Shown piece after piece: positions 26,664-35,560 of a stretch of DNA of 58,355 nucleotides. Below the pieces are notes generated by a model that saw only the letters and a program-made list of their open reading frames with translations, searched no databases and was not told the origin of the DNA. This stretch comes from Kiritimatiellia bacterium (GTDB lineage: Bacteria > Verrucomicrobiota > Kiritimatiellia > RFP12 > UBA1067). Made by a program: the position numbers and the translations under genes. How positions within the stretch are numbered: position 1 is the first letter of the stretch; each line of letters begins with the position of its first letter. Location of the stretch: assembly GCA_017525225.1 (NCBI GenBank), contig JAFXTB010000070.1, positions 1 through 58,355 on the forward strand, given 5' to 3'.

Positions 26664-29600
26664 TCAGCGGAAGCTGACCATGCTCCCGCGCATCTTCTCC
26701 TGGTTCTCGTAGCAGCCGAGGTCGGGCATGGCTGATGGATCGTCGGCAAGGGTCCGCGCATTCGTTACGACGCGCGGCATCCAGGACAGGTCGATGGAGG
26801 TGACGCCCATCCAATCGAGCTTCACGCCCGCGTCGAGGCAGGGCGACGACCGTCTGATCGTGTAGTCGCCGGCGGCGGCGTTCCTGAAGCGCGGGTCGGC
26901 CACCTGGTGCCCGTACACCGTGAACTGCGAGGCCACGTCCGAGGGAATGTCCGCCGAAAGGCAGCAGTTCGTGATGACCACCGCGTTCACCGGGCTGTAG
27001 CCGATATTGCGGAAGAGTGTCGAATTGCCGTCTGTGCGGCAGAGGATGCAGTTCACGAACACGTTGGTGGAAGTATCGTATGGATTCCCATTAGACTTGT
27101 GCGTGCCACAGTCGAGGATGGGTCCGTTGCTGTGCACGAAGGTGCAGTTCTCGAAACGTATCAGATGGCTGAGCCCGTAGACGCTGATCATTTCGGTACT
27201 GTCGACTGGCGATGCGAAGAGTGTGTTGCGCACCGTGATTCTGCCGAATATCGGACGCCCCTTGTGGCGGATGACCCGGCAACGCTCCACTACCACGCCG
27301 GAATTCCCGTTGAAGCTGCCGTAGGGTGCTTCGTTGTCGTGGAAGTCGCAGTCGTATATCCGAACCTGCGCGCCGTTGTGCAGGACGCCGTAGTTCTTGC
27401 TTATGTTGCCGACGAACGTGCAGTTCGTGACGAGCGAACCGTAGTGCCCGTATACCGTGGCCCCGCTGCCGCCGTTGTTGACGTTGTTGCTGGCGAAATT
27501 ATAGTAGAAGCTGCATCCTGCGATGTAGTGGGAGCCGGGTTTTGTCTGGCTCTTGGTTGTGCTCGCGAAGACACCGCCGCAGAAGTCCGCAAGGTTGTTC
27601 GTGAACGTGCAGTCGATGAGCCCCGTGCAGCGCCACAGGTCCCCAGGTCCGCTGACTATAGTCTGCGCGGCCGAGTTGGCGCTCCATGCGTTGTGGACGA
27701 TCGCTCCACCGCAGCCATACGGCTCCGGCGCCGAGTTCCCGGCAAACACACAGCGCTCGAACGTACCGCCAAGCACGGCCGCGGCGCCGCCATTGAAGGC
27801 GGTACAGTTAGTGAAGCAGCAGTCGATGAAGGAGGATGGCTCGAGACCGGACGCTCTGGCACGGCCGTAGAGGAGCAGCGCCCCGCCCTGGCCCGCCTCG
27901 ACCTGCCCATCGTCAACACGCGTATAGCCGTTCCTGAACGTGAAACCCTCCATGCGCACCCTGCGCTGGTTCACCGGGATCCCCGTGGTCGAATCGTGGG
28001 GGCCATGGTGGATTATCATTATCCGGCGCGCGCCCTGGCCGTCGAGAATCGTTCCATCGCGATCCGGCTCGCCGGTCGCCGGATTGCAGCTTGTTATGTC
28101 CAGCACGCGGTTGGAGATGACGATCGTGGAGCCGACCGAATATTCGCCGCTCCTGACGAGCACCAGCGCCCCGTTCGGCGCGGCATCGACCGCAGCCTGC
28201 ATGCCCACATGCGCATCCGCCCAGTCGCCCGTGCGGTCGGCGGCGTCGGCCACGGCGCGGACGATGATATAGTCTGGCTCGCCCGCCTGCCGCTCGTAGC
28301 AGCCAATGTCCACGGCGCTGCCGACGACGCGGGGCCGCCCCCCCAGGTCGATGGATCCCGCATGCCAGTCGAGCGCCATGCCGGCATCCACGAGCGCCGA
28401 TGTGCTCTTGGGGCGATAGTCGAATATCAACGGCGCGATGAAATCATCTTCCGTGGCCGTAGTAGAGCAATGATCCATCACGATCGGCGCATTGGGGCAA
28501 CTGAACGTCCCTGCCACTATCGAATTCCGGAAGGTCACGGCGAAGTCGGTGTCGTTATCGGACGATATCTTGGCCGCGCTCGAATAGATGGTGGAATTCT
28601 CGATGACCAGAGGGTTGTCCGTTCCGGGGACATAGTATCTGATGAGGGCGGCTGTGCTGGCTGTTGCGTTTGCGGCATCCGTCAAAAGGCAGTTCCTTAT
28701 AATGCGCGGGCTGGTGCTGCCCATATTCATGAACAATATGCCGCCACCGAGCGATGGGTTGTTGGTGAAGGCGCAGTTGTGCAGCTCGCCGGCGTTCATG
28801 CATATAAGGCCGTAGTTGGCGCCGCCATTGCCGGTAGAGGAGATGCCCGTGAAGGTACAATTGGAAATGCAGCCGTTCGCAGCGGTCATTATGACCTGTC
28901 CGTATGAGACATTCTGCATCTTCCCCGTGAACAGACAATCGGATATCTCAGATGTCTGGCTGCCCAGCAGCACCGCCGCGCCTTGCGTGCTTCCAGACTC
29001 CGCGCCAAGGATGAAGTCGCTGAACCGGCAGCGGAAGATGTGCGCTCTTGCCGTGGAGTGGATCGCCCCGCCTTGCTTCGCAACGGCGGAGTCGCCACCC
29101 GTGAAGGAGCAATCGTACACATAGATATCGGCATTGGCTGTCGCAACCCCATTGTAGCAGCCAAAGTGGTATATGGCGCCGCCATAGTCCTCCAGAGCCC
29201 GGTTTCCGGAGAACTGGCAGTTGGTGACCACGGTCAGATTGCCGTCGTGACGAATTGCACCTCCCTTGATGCCCATTCCGCCGTTGTCGGTGAACACGCA
29301 GCCGGAGACAGTGATCGAATATCCGATGTTCGTGATGCCCAGTGCGCTGCAGGGGAAGTTGCGGAAGGTGAAACCCTCCAGGGAGAACAGGGACGACGCA
29401 TTGTTGGTCAGGACGACACCGAGTCCGGCATACGAACCCGTGAAGCCGGTTCCGTCAAAGATCGTCTCGGCGGCGTTCACCGCCTCGGTATCGGGGTCGT
29501 AGCTGCGGATGGTTACATGCTTGTCGACCGTCAAGGTGGCGGCGCCGGTAAAGCTGTACGTACCCTTCCGCACGAGGATCGTGTCCTTCGCCTCCGTCAC

Positions 29601-29765
29601 GGCCAGAGCGGAGCCTAGGTCGTTGGCGGCGGTCGCCCAGGACGTGTAGGGCGAAGTCGGCGTGTTGCCGGCAGTGCCTGCGGGCACCATGTAGCGCGTC
29701 GTGACGGAGAGGCACGGCGCGGCGAGGAGGGCGGCGGCAAGGGCCGCGATGGCATGCATTTTCAT
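26664..29765 (-). CDS. secreted right-handed parallel beta-helix protein (copy B)
   Basis: 1033 aa from ATG 29765 (MKMHAIAALAAALLAAP signal peptide), chosen for its Shine-Dalgarno AAAGGAGC; an ATG at 29789 is in frame but poorly spaced. The architecture is that of the protein at 20731-23805: VTTRYMVPAGTAGNTP lead, two beta-helix blocks each ending in an IGCYE- or LGCYE-type turn, and C-terminus MRGSMVSFR. Rungs such as DCCFTNCTAFNGGAAA are identical between copies while the N-terminal helix differs strongly, suggesting diversification for different ligands. Confidence 0.78.
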   Translation of the reverse strand: MKMHAIAALAAALLAAPCLSVTTRYMVPAGTAGNTPTSPYTSWATAANDLGSALAVTEAKDTILVRKGTYSFTGAATLTVDKHVTIRSYDPDTEAVNAAETIFDGTGFTGSYAGLGVVLTNNASSLFSLEGFTFRNFPCSALGITNIGYSITVSGCVFTDNGGMGIKGGAIRHDGNLTVVTNCQFSGNRALEDYGGAIYHFGCYNGVATANADIYVYDCSFTGGDSAVAKQGGAIHSTARAHIFRCRFSDFILGAESGSTQGAAVLLGSQTSEISDCLFTGKMQNVSYGQVIMTAANGCISNCTFTGISSTGNGGANYGLICMNAGELHNCAFTNNPSLGGGILFMNMGSTSPRIIRNCLLTDAANATASTAALIRYYVPGTDNPLVIENSTIYSSAAKISSDNDTDFAVTFRNSIVAGTFSCPNAPIVMDHCSTTATEDDFIAPLIFDYRPKSTSALVDAGMALDWHAGSIDLGGRPRVVGSAVDIGCYERQAGEPDYIIVRAVADAADRTGDWADAHVGMQAAVDAAPNGALVLVRSGEYSVGSTIVISNRVLDITSCNPATGEPDRDGTILDGQGARRIMIIHHGPHDSTTGIPVNQRRVRMEGFTFRNGYTRVDDGQVEAGQGGALLLYGRARASGLEPSSFIDCCFTNCTAFNGGAAAVLGGTFERCVFAGNSAPEPYGCGGAIVHNAWSANSAAQTIVSGPGDLWRCTGLIDCTFTNNLADFCGGVFASTTKSQTKPGSHYIAGCSFYYNFASNNVNNGGSGATVYGHYGSLVTNCTFVGNISKNYGVLHNGAQVRIYDCDFHDNEAPYGSFNGNSGVVVERCRVIRHKGRPIFGRITVRNTLFASPVDSTEMISVYGLSHLIRFENCTFVHSNGPILDCGTHKSNGNPYDTSTNVFVNCILCRTDGNSTLFRNIGYSPVNAVVITNCCLSADIPSDVASQFTVYGHQVADPRFRNAAAGDYTIRRSSPCLDAGVKLDWMGVTSIDLSWMPRVVTNARTLADDPSAMPDLGCYENQEKMRGSMVSFR

Positions 29766-29794
29766 GGGGCTTGCTCCTTTTCGATTCATGGCCT

Positions 29795-31165
29795 TCAGAT
29801 TAGATCTTCGATCGCCTTGGCGTCGTTGCTGCCGCCCTGGCGTTCCTTCGCCCTCTGCTCTGCCTCCCAGCGGCGGATGCCGAGATAGTCCGCGAGGAAG
29901 AACCAGCGGCTCAGCGCGCGGTAGTCGGAGATGCCGGCGACGATGCGGGCGATTTCGTCCAGCGCGGCCGGGATCTTCCTGGGCTCGTCCTTGAGCACGG
30001 CAAGCTCCGCGTAGCGTCCTGCGGCCGTCTCGCCGCCGAGGCGCGGGGCCATCACGTCGCGCACGAAGCCGTCCATCGTGCGCGAAGGGTCGGTGGCGAA
30101 GTAGTCGAGCGCGAGATAGTTGAACTCGGCATTCGCGCGGTGCGGCGAGGTTTCGCCGAACATCGACACTGCCGTGAGTCCCGCGTCAGCCGAAAGCTCG
30201 CACTGCCTGCGGATGAGCTCCGGCTCGAACGAGTCGCGCCCGCCCCACCACTGCGTGCCGGTATGAGCGCGCATGATGTGGCGGAACCTGGCGAGCGACG
30301 CGGGCACGCGCGAGCCTTTCGGCCAGCTCTGCCCCTTGACGCCGCGCAGACGGCGGTCGCACTTCCACTGGAAGAAGGTATCCGCCGGCATTGAAAGGAG
30401 GTTGGCGAGGTCCTTGGACGGGTTCTTCGCCGGATCGAACGCCGCGCAGGCGTCGTCCAGGAAATGGTGGTACGTCTCGCAGATGACCCATGCGTCGGAC
30501 GAACGGGCGCGTACGATCTCGCCGATGGCGGGATAGATGCCGGCCATGTCCTCCAGGCTGATCGAGCCTGCCGGACGGCCGCCGCGACGGGCGCGGCAGC
30601 GTTCACACTGGCAGGTGCCCACGTCGCCCGTCTCCATCTGCACGCCGCCCAGCTCCGGGATGGCTTTGAACACCCAGTCCACGCAGTCGAGCACGAACTG
30701 CCTGAGCTTCGGGTTCGAAGGGCAGCCCTGCGCGTCACGCTTGTGTCCGCCCGGAATCTTGAACTGGCGGTAAAGCGGCTTGCCAGCCTTGTCGAGCGCC
30801 ATGCAGTCGGGATTGTCCCTCAGGAACACCTCCAGCGAATGCGGATCGTCCTTGCGGTACGGTTCGTAGAACACGCCGCCATACGCATACACGCCCGCTA
30901 TCAGGTAGATGCGAAGCCCCTTCTCGCGCGCGTATGCGCAGATGCGCCGGGCGCCGTCCACGCCCCTGTGGCGCTCGCGCAGCAGCCCCACCACGCCGAT
31001 GGCGTCGATGCCATGCTCGGCAGCCCAGTCGATGGCCGTCTCGTAGTCGGTCATGAACCAGTCGGGATCCTTCCCGTAGAGGTTGGCGACACCCATCTCC
31101 TGGCTGCCGGGAACGTTGTCGATCCAGTTGGTGGAGTGGTCCCATGTCCAGAAAAGCCGTTTCAT
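29795..31165 (-). CDS. TIM-barrel glycosidase-like protein, third paralogue
   Basis: 456 aa from ATG 31165 with Shine-Dalgarno AGGGAAG; an ATG at 31192 is possible. The barrel matches copies A and B (KRLFWTWDHSTNWIDNVPG, GIDAIGVVGLLRERHRGVD, LGGVQMETGDVGTCQCERC, CETYHHFLDD), but there is no Tat or other signal peptide, so it is probably cytoplasmic and may act on imported fragments. The Cys cluster is C-x-C-x2-C as in the others. Lies upstream of the second beta-helix gene with a 29-nt gap. Confidence 0.63.
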   Translation of the reverse strand: MKRLFWTWDHSTNWIDNVPGSQEMGVANLYGKDPDWFMTDYETAIDWAAEHGIDAIGVVGLLRERHRGVDGARRICAYAREKGLRIYLIAGVYAYGGVFYEPYRKDDPHSLEVFLRDNPDCMALDKAGKPLYRQFKIPGGHKRDAQGCPSNPKLRQFVLDCVDWVFKAIPELGGVQMETGDVGTCQCERCRARRGGRPAGSISLEDMAGIYPAIGEIVRARSSDAWVICETYHHFLDDACAAFDPAKNPSKDLANLLSMPADTFFQWKCDRRLRGVKGQSWPKGSRVPASLARFRHIMRAHTGTQWWGGRDSFEPELIRRQCELSADAGLTAVSMFGETSPHRANAEFNYLALDYFATDPSRTMDGFVRDVMAPRLGGETAAGRYAELAVLKDEPRKIPAALDEIARIVAGISDYRALSRWFFLADYLGIRRWEAEQRAKERQGGSNDAKAIEDLI

Positions 31166-31244
31166 CTTCTTCCCTTTCTCCTCGTTTCCCATCCGTACAT
31201 TCTACCATAAACCGCCGTTGCCGTGCAATGCCCGGCGCCTTCCC

Positions 31245-32204
31245 TCAGGGAGCCCGCGTCTGGGGGATAGACGCGCCCCGTTGCGGCCGGCAGCGGGTGA
31301 GTTCGGCGTTCGCCCGGATCCATTCGCGCGCCATCCTGACGGCGGCGAAGTCGCGGTTGCAGATCGACGTCGCAAGGAACACGACGCCATCTATCTCGCC
31401 CGTCTTCCATTTCTCGAGCGCGAAGTCGAGCTGGAACTTCATGTCCTCGTCCAAGAGCTCCTTCTTCGTACCGCCGAAATCCCAGAGGTAGAGTCCAAGA
31501 AGTATGGGTTTCCCGCACGAGACCTTGCGAAGCTCGTCGAACCATGTTGGGAGCTTCTTTATGTTCCGCCCCATCCATACCCAGAACATGATCTTGTCGA
31601 ACTGCTCGAAGTACGGGCTCAGCTCCGCCGCCGGATTCTCTCGCGCGTGGCTGTGCCCGGTCCCTCTGAGGAAAAGGAGCTCGTACGCGATGACGCGCAG
31701 CTCGAACGGACGCCCAAGCGCGGCGGCACGGCGGCGGATGTCCTTCAGCTCGTCCACCGTGTAGGCGGTGGGCTGCGGCGCCTTGGCCGCGCGGAAGAAG
31801 TCGTCGAAATCGATGCCGACCATGTTCGGCATCTCCTTGGCGGTCTCGAAGGTCCAGTCCAGAAGCTTCGCGTACGACTTTGCGTCGCCCTTGGTGGAGC
31901 TCACCGGGAACGTGACGCGCTTCAGGTCCGCGAGCGAGTCGCGGAAATCCTTCTTCGGCCTGTCCCAGCGGATGCAGCAGAGATTGGGCACGCCGAAATC
32001 CCTGCACGCCTGCGCCTGGTGGTAGTATACCTTGAATGGCGGAAGCCCCCAGGCTTTCTTGGGACCATCGATCTGCCCGGACTCGTGGCCCCACAGCCAG
32101 ACGCAGTCGCGGAGCGTCTCGGTTCCAGCCGGGGGCGTGGCGGCGCCGGAAAGGCCCGGCACGGACAGGGCGAGGGCGATGACGATCGTGGTTGGTAGCT
32201 TCAT
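31245..32204 (-). CDS. exported protein of unknown function
   Basis: 319 aa from ATG 32204, two nt after the stop of the upstream gene, with Shine-Dalgarno AAGGA. Signal peptide MKLPTTIVIALALSVPGLSGA. The rest alternates helices and strands in a barrel-like manner (VGIDFDDFFRAAK, KIMFWVWMGRNIKKLPTWF, PILLGLYLWDFGG, DGVVFLATSICNRDF). Acidic pairs (DFDDFF, LLDEDMK) could be catalytic. It may be a small glycosidase-like enzyme working with the cluster; no known family is recognised with confidence. Confidence 0.55.
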   Translation of the reverse strand: MKLPTTIVIALALSVPGLSGAATPPAGTETLRDCVWLWGHESGQIDGPKKAWGLPPFKVYYHQAQACRDFGVPNLCCIRWDRPKKDFRDSLADLKRVTFPVSSTKGDAKSYAKLLDWTFETAKEMPNMVGIDFDDFFRAAKAPQPTAYTVDELKDIRRRAAALGRPFELRVIAYELLFLRGTGHSHARENPAAELSPYFEQFDKIMFWVWMGRNIKKLPTWFDELRKVSCGKPILLGLYLWDFGGTKKELLDEDMKFQLDFALEKWKTGEIDGVVFLATSICNRDFAAVRMAREWIRANAELTRCRPQRGASIPQTRAP

Positions 32205-32206
32205 CT

Positions 32207-34150
32207 TCAGTCCTTTCCGCATGGTATCTCGAATATGGCGAGCTCGCCGGCGGGAAGGGTGAACGAGAATGAGCCGTCCACCACTTTGATACCGTTCTCG
32301 CCCAGAAGCTCGTGCGCCGAGACGATGCGCGCCTTGGCGGAGGACACCTCGATCTTCGCATCGAACGCATGGTCCACGACGTGCGGATCCCTTGCGAACT
32401 TCGTAACGCCCTTGTTGTTGAAGATCCAGAGCCACCAGCCCTTTTCGTTGCGGTTCGCGCCGTAGAGGCAGTAGCCCGTTACCTTGAACGGGAAGTAGTC
32501 CGCCTGCAGGCCGTCGAACACCTTCGCCACCTTCGGGAAGGAGAACCGTCCGGCCCTGAGGCTGTTGATGTTGTCCTTGCCGATCGGCGGCACGTCTGCC
32601 TCGCCGATACGGATGACGCGTCCGCCGCCCTTCTCGTATTCGGCGAGAACCTTCTCGAACGACCTGTCGGGATAGTCGCCAGCGACCACTATCGCCTTGT
32701 ACGACCTGAACACCTCGAGCTTCTCGGCGTCGCTCTGGCTTGAGGCGTCGGGCGCTATGACGTCGTACATCTGCGCGTAGGGCGAGTTGTGCAGGTTCAT
32801 CTCGCCGCCCGCCATCATGGCCTTGGCGCGCTCAAAGCCGGGCACGAGCGTGTAGAATATCGCGTCAAGGGCCTCGTCGCCGCGCGTGTAGCCGTACGAC
32901 CCTACGGCCCACGGGGAGCCGCCATACGTGGTGTAGCCCTGCGCCACGGGGACGCATATCGCCACCGGCGTCCACACCGCGCCGCGTTCGGGATGGGCGC
33001 GGGTGAAGTCGGCGAACTTCACGTATTCGCGTCCGCGCGCGGTGAGCACGGTCTTCTTCGCCGTGCGGTCCCAGCGGGTGAGGCGCGAGGACCATTCCTC
33101 GAGGTTCTGGAAGTTGGGTCCGTTCAGGTACGCGAAATAGTGGGCCCGGCGCATGACCGACAGGGACTGTCCGTATTCCGGGCCGCTCCAGCCGGTCTTC
33201 GTCTCGCGGCGCTCGGGGGCGTCGTCGCTGTAGGGATACACCGTCACGATGTTCCCCTGCCATTCGCCCTCCTTCGACGCTCCGTTCATGTAGCCCGCGA
33301 TGTACCATTCCCAGTTCAGGCGGAACTGGCGAGCCGCGCCGCGCGCGAACATCGCGGCCGTGTTCCAGCGGTACTCGGCGTTGGAGGTCGGGCTGCCGGA
33401 CGAATTTGTCGTCTCGAGCGACAGCATCTTCGCGCCGAAGTCGGCGCCCAGGTGCAGCGAATACACGTGCGCCACGAACACCATGATATCGCCGCCGTAG
33501 TAGGTCTCGCGGCGCTTGTCGAAGTAGCGCTTCATCACCCTGCAGCGCTCGTAGCGGTCCTTGGGCGGAGTCTTGCCGATCACCTCCTCGATGGCGGCGC
33601 GCGTCTTCGCGTCGAGCTTCTCCTTGCGGCTGTACGCGAGGACGAGGTCATTGTCCCACTCCGCGTACTGCCCATCGAACATGAGGTTCGGATGGGCGGC
33701 GCGCCATTTGGCGTAGCCTTCGCGGTCGAGCTGCGGCGTGCCGCCCCAGGCGGTGAGATTGCGCTTGCAGTTCACCGAGACGGAGAGGGGCCTGTCGGGC
33801 TGCGGGTTGGACGTGAGGATGATCGCATCGGGGTCGCGTGGGTCGAAGTTCTCCGCCAACGTCCGCCACACGGGGCTGCCGTACTCCGGCGGCGGCGCAT
33901 CGCGGCGCGCGAAGTAGTTCGGCACAGTGTCGGTGAAGGCGGGGACGTCGTAGATCTCCGGATTGTCGTACCTTACTCCGCGCGACGGATTGGAACGCCA
34001 GAGGATGAAATCCCCGTAGCGGTACAGCTCGCGCCAGTAGTCGCGCCCCATCACCACGTTCGGCCGGTGACGCTCCGGAACCTGGAATCCGTCCGCCACC
34101 GCGGACGAAGCCGCGACGGACGCCGCCATCATCATCGCTGCAAGGACCAT
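32207..34150 (-). CDS. exported glycosidase-like protein of unknown family
   Basis: 647 aa; signal peptide MVLAAMMMAASVAASSAVA, preceded by Shine-Dalgarno GAGGAGG. A large N-terminal region rich in Trp/Tyr (GRDYWRELYRYGDFILW, LNWEWYIAGYMNG) is followed by a segment like the trimerisation or GATase-like domain of beta-galactosidases (YKAIVVAGDYPDRSFEKVLAEYEKGGGRVI) and a small C-terminal beta domain ending GELAIFEIPCGKD, as often found at the end of glycosidases. Substrate unknown. Twelve nt after the M81 gene; two nt before the next ATG. Confidence 0.55.
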   Translation of the reverse strand: MVLAAMMMAASVAASSAVADGFQVPERHRPNVVMGRDYWRELYRYGDFILWRSNPSRGVRYDNPEIYDVPAFTDTVPNYFARRDAPPPEYGSPVWRTLAENFDPRDPDAIILTSNPQPDRPLSVSVNCKRNLTAWGGTPQLDREGYAKWRAAHPNLMFDGQYAEWDNDLVLAYSRKEKLDAKTRAAIEEVIGKTPPKDRYERCRVMKRYFDKRRETYYGGDIMVFVAHVYSLHLGADFGAKMLSLETTNSSGSPTSNAEYRWNTAAMFARGAARQFRLNWEWYIAGYMNGASKEGEWQGNIVTVYPYSDDAPERRETKTGWSGPEYGQSLSVMRRAHYFAYLNGPNFQNLEEWSSRLTRWDRTAKKTVLTARGREYVKFADFTRAHPERGAVWTPVAICVPVAQGYTTYGGSPWAVGSYGYTRGDEALDAIFYTLVPGFERAKAMMAGGEMNLHNSPYAQMYDVIAPDASSQSDAEKLEVFRSYKAIVVAGDYPDRSFEKVLAEYEKGGGRVIRIGEADVPPIGKDNINSLRAGRFSFPKVAKVFDGLQADYFPFKVTGYCLYGANRNEKGWWLWIFNNKGVTKFARDPHVVDHAFDAKIEVSSAKARIVSAHELLGENGIKVVDGSFSFTLPAGELAIFEIPCGKD

Positions 34151-34162
34151 GCCTCGCCCTCC

Positions 34163-35560
34163 TCACTCGGGTTTCACGTAGTAGTATTCGCCCTCGAGGT
34201 TCCTGAAGGGAAGCGTCGAGAAGTCGTTTGTCGCCGTGCCGGGCGTCATGCAGAACACCTGGCTCGCGGCGAGCTCCGCCGCGCCCGGCCAGAGGTAGCC
34301 CTGCTTGACGATCACCGCCTCGTAGTCGGCCGCCCTGACGCCCATCGCCTCGAAATGCTCCTTCATCGTGAAGGAGGTCCTTACGGACGCGAAGACGATG
34401 TCCACCTCGCCCGCGCGGAAAAGGACGCCTTCGCCAGACTCCTCGCCGACGAAGCCGAGGATCCTGCCCTTCTTCACGTATTCGCCCTCGATGGAGATGT
34501 CGCCCGTGTACTCGTCCGACCTCGGTATCTCGAGGGTCGCCCGGTCGCCGGGCTTCATCGACGAGAGCCTCTCCCATGCCGCCGGACAGTAGAGCGACGC
34601 GTAGAGCGTCCTCACGCCGCTTCCGAGGAAGCGCTTCAGGAGGAACGCGCTTTCGCCACCCGCGCCCGCTGTGGTGTTGTCGCCCGAGTCGCTCACGAAG
34701 ACGGGCTTGGCGAGCGGCTTCACGCCCTCCACGGTCTTCTCCGGGGAGAGCGCCGGCACGCCGAACTTGAGATCGGTCTTGTGGGCCTCGTAGTAGTCCG
34801 CTATCGCCTTCGCCTTCGCATGCACCGCGTCGTGGTTAGCCTTGGAGTAGACTATGACCGATGCCGACATGAAGGGCGCGTCCACCCAGGGCTGGCCGTT
34901 GAACACGGATGCGGAGATGACATCGGGATCCTTGTCGAGCTCGCGCACCATCTTCATGATCGAGACGTACGGCTCCACCGAAGTCTGCGCGGCGTCGGCG
35001 AACTGCACCCTGATGCGGAAGAAGTGCGGCACCGTGGCGGCCTTCTCATTCAGTATGCGCATGAGCGCCACGGCGGCGCGCGTCTCGGCCTCGTCGTAGT
35101 CCGTGTGCGGGGCCGTGCGGTAGCCGCTTATCGCCTGCACCGCCGGTATGAGGCCGTCCGCAAGGTTGCCGTGGAAGTCCTGGTCGAGCGAGATGGGGAT
35201 CGCGTCACCCACCGTCTTGCGGAGCTCCTTGACGGTCCACTCCTCGCCGCTGCCGAGCCCCTCCACGTACATCGCGCCATGGAGATAGAGGTATATGCCG
35301 TCCGCGTCGGGATGCTCCGCCGCCCGGGCGCGGAAGTCGGCCAGGATCTCGTCGAAGCATTCGCGCGTCACCATGCCCGAAGGCAGGCTGACCGCATAGA
35401 CTAGCGGCACCACCTCGAAGCCCGCTTCCTCGAAGAGGTGCGAGGCGAAGAGCTTGTTCTTCGCCTCGTCGCCGTGGAGGATGTAGAAGCTGTCCTTCCC
35501 GGCCTTTGCGGACGAGAAGGTGTTGGACTCGCACTGGAACGCGCCTACGAGGATCTTCAT
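34163..35560 (-). CDS. M81/MlrC-family putative metallopeptidase
   Basis: 465 aa, no signal peptide. MKILVGAFQCESNTFS and the zinc-site segment ISLDQDFHGNLADG (normally LDxHAN) followed by GYRTAPHTDYDEAETR are characteristic of the microcystinase-C family. A second block SDSGDNTTAGAGGES is also conserved. Family members hydrolyse linear microcystin; most homologues have unknown amide or peptide substrates. The H-x-A-N element reads F-H-G-N, so the site is slightly altered. The ATG overlaps the stop of the upstream 766-aa gene (ATGA). Confidence 0.8.
   Translation of the reverse strand: MKILVGAFQCESNTFSSAKAGKDSFYILHGDEAKNKLFASHLFEEAGFEVVPLVYAVSLPSGMVTRECFDEILADFRARAAEHPDADGIYLYLHGAMYVEGLGSGEEWTVKELRKTVGDAIPISLDQDFHGNLADGLIPAVQAISGYRTAPHTDYDEAETRAAVALMRILNEKAATVPHFFRIRVQFADAAQTSVEPYVSIMKMVRELDKDPDVISASVFNGQPWVDAPFMSASVIVYSKANHDAVHAKAKAIADYYEAHKTDLKFGVPALSPEKTVEGVKPLAKPVFVSDSGDNTTAGAGGESAFLLKRFLGSGVRTLYASLYCPAAWERLSSMKPGDRATLEIPRSDEYTGDISIEGEYVKKGRILGFVGEESGEGVLFRAGEVDIVFASVRTSFTMKEHFEAMGVRAADYEAVIVKQGYLWPGAAELAASQVFCMTPGTATNDFSTLPFRNLEGEYYYVKPE

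Noticed and set aside
32789-35404. 871-codon open frame on the plus strand
   Set aside because: Antisense across two clear minus-strand genes including the M81 protein; no start signal or family motif.
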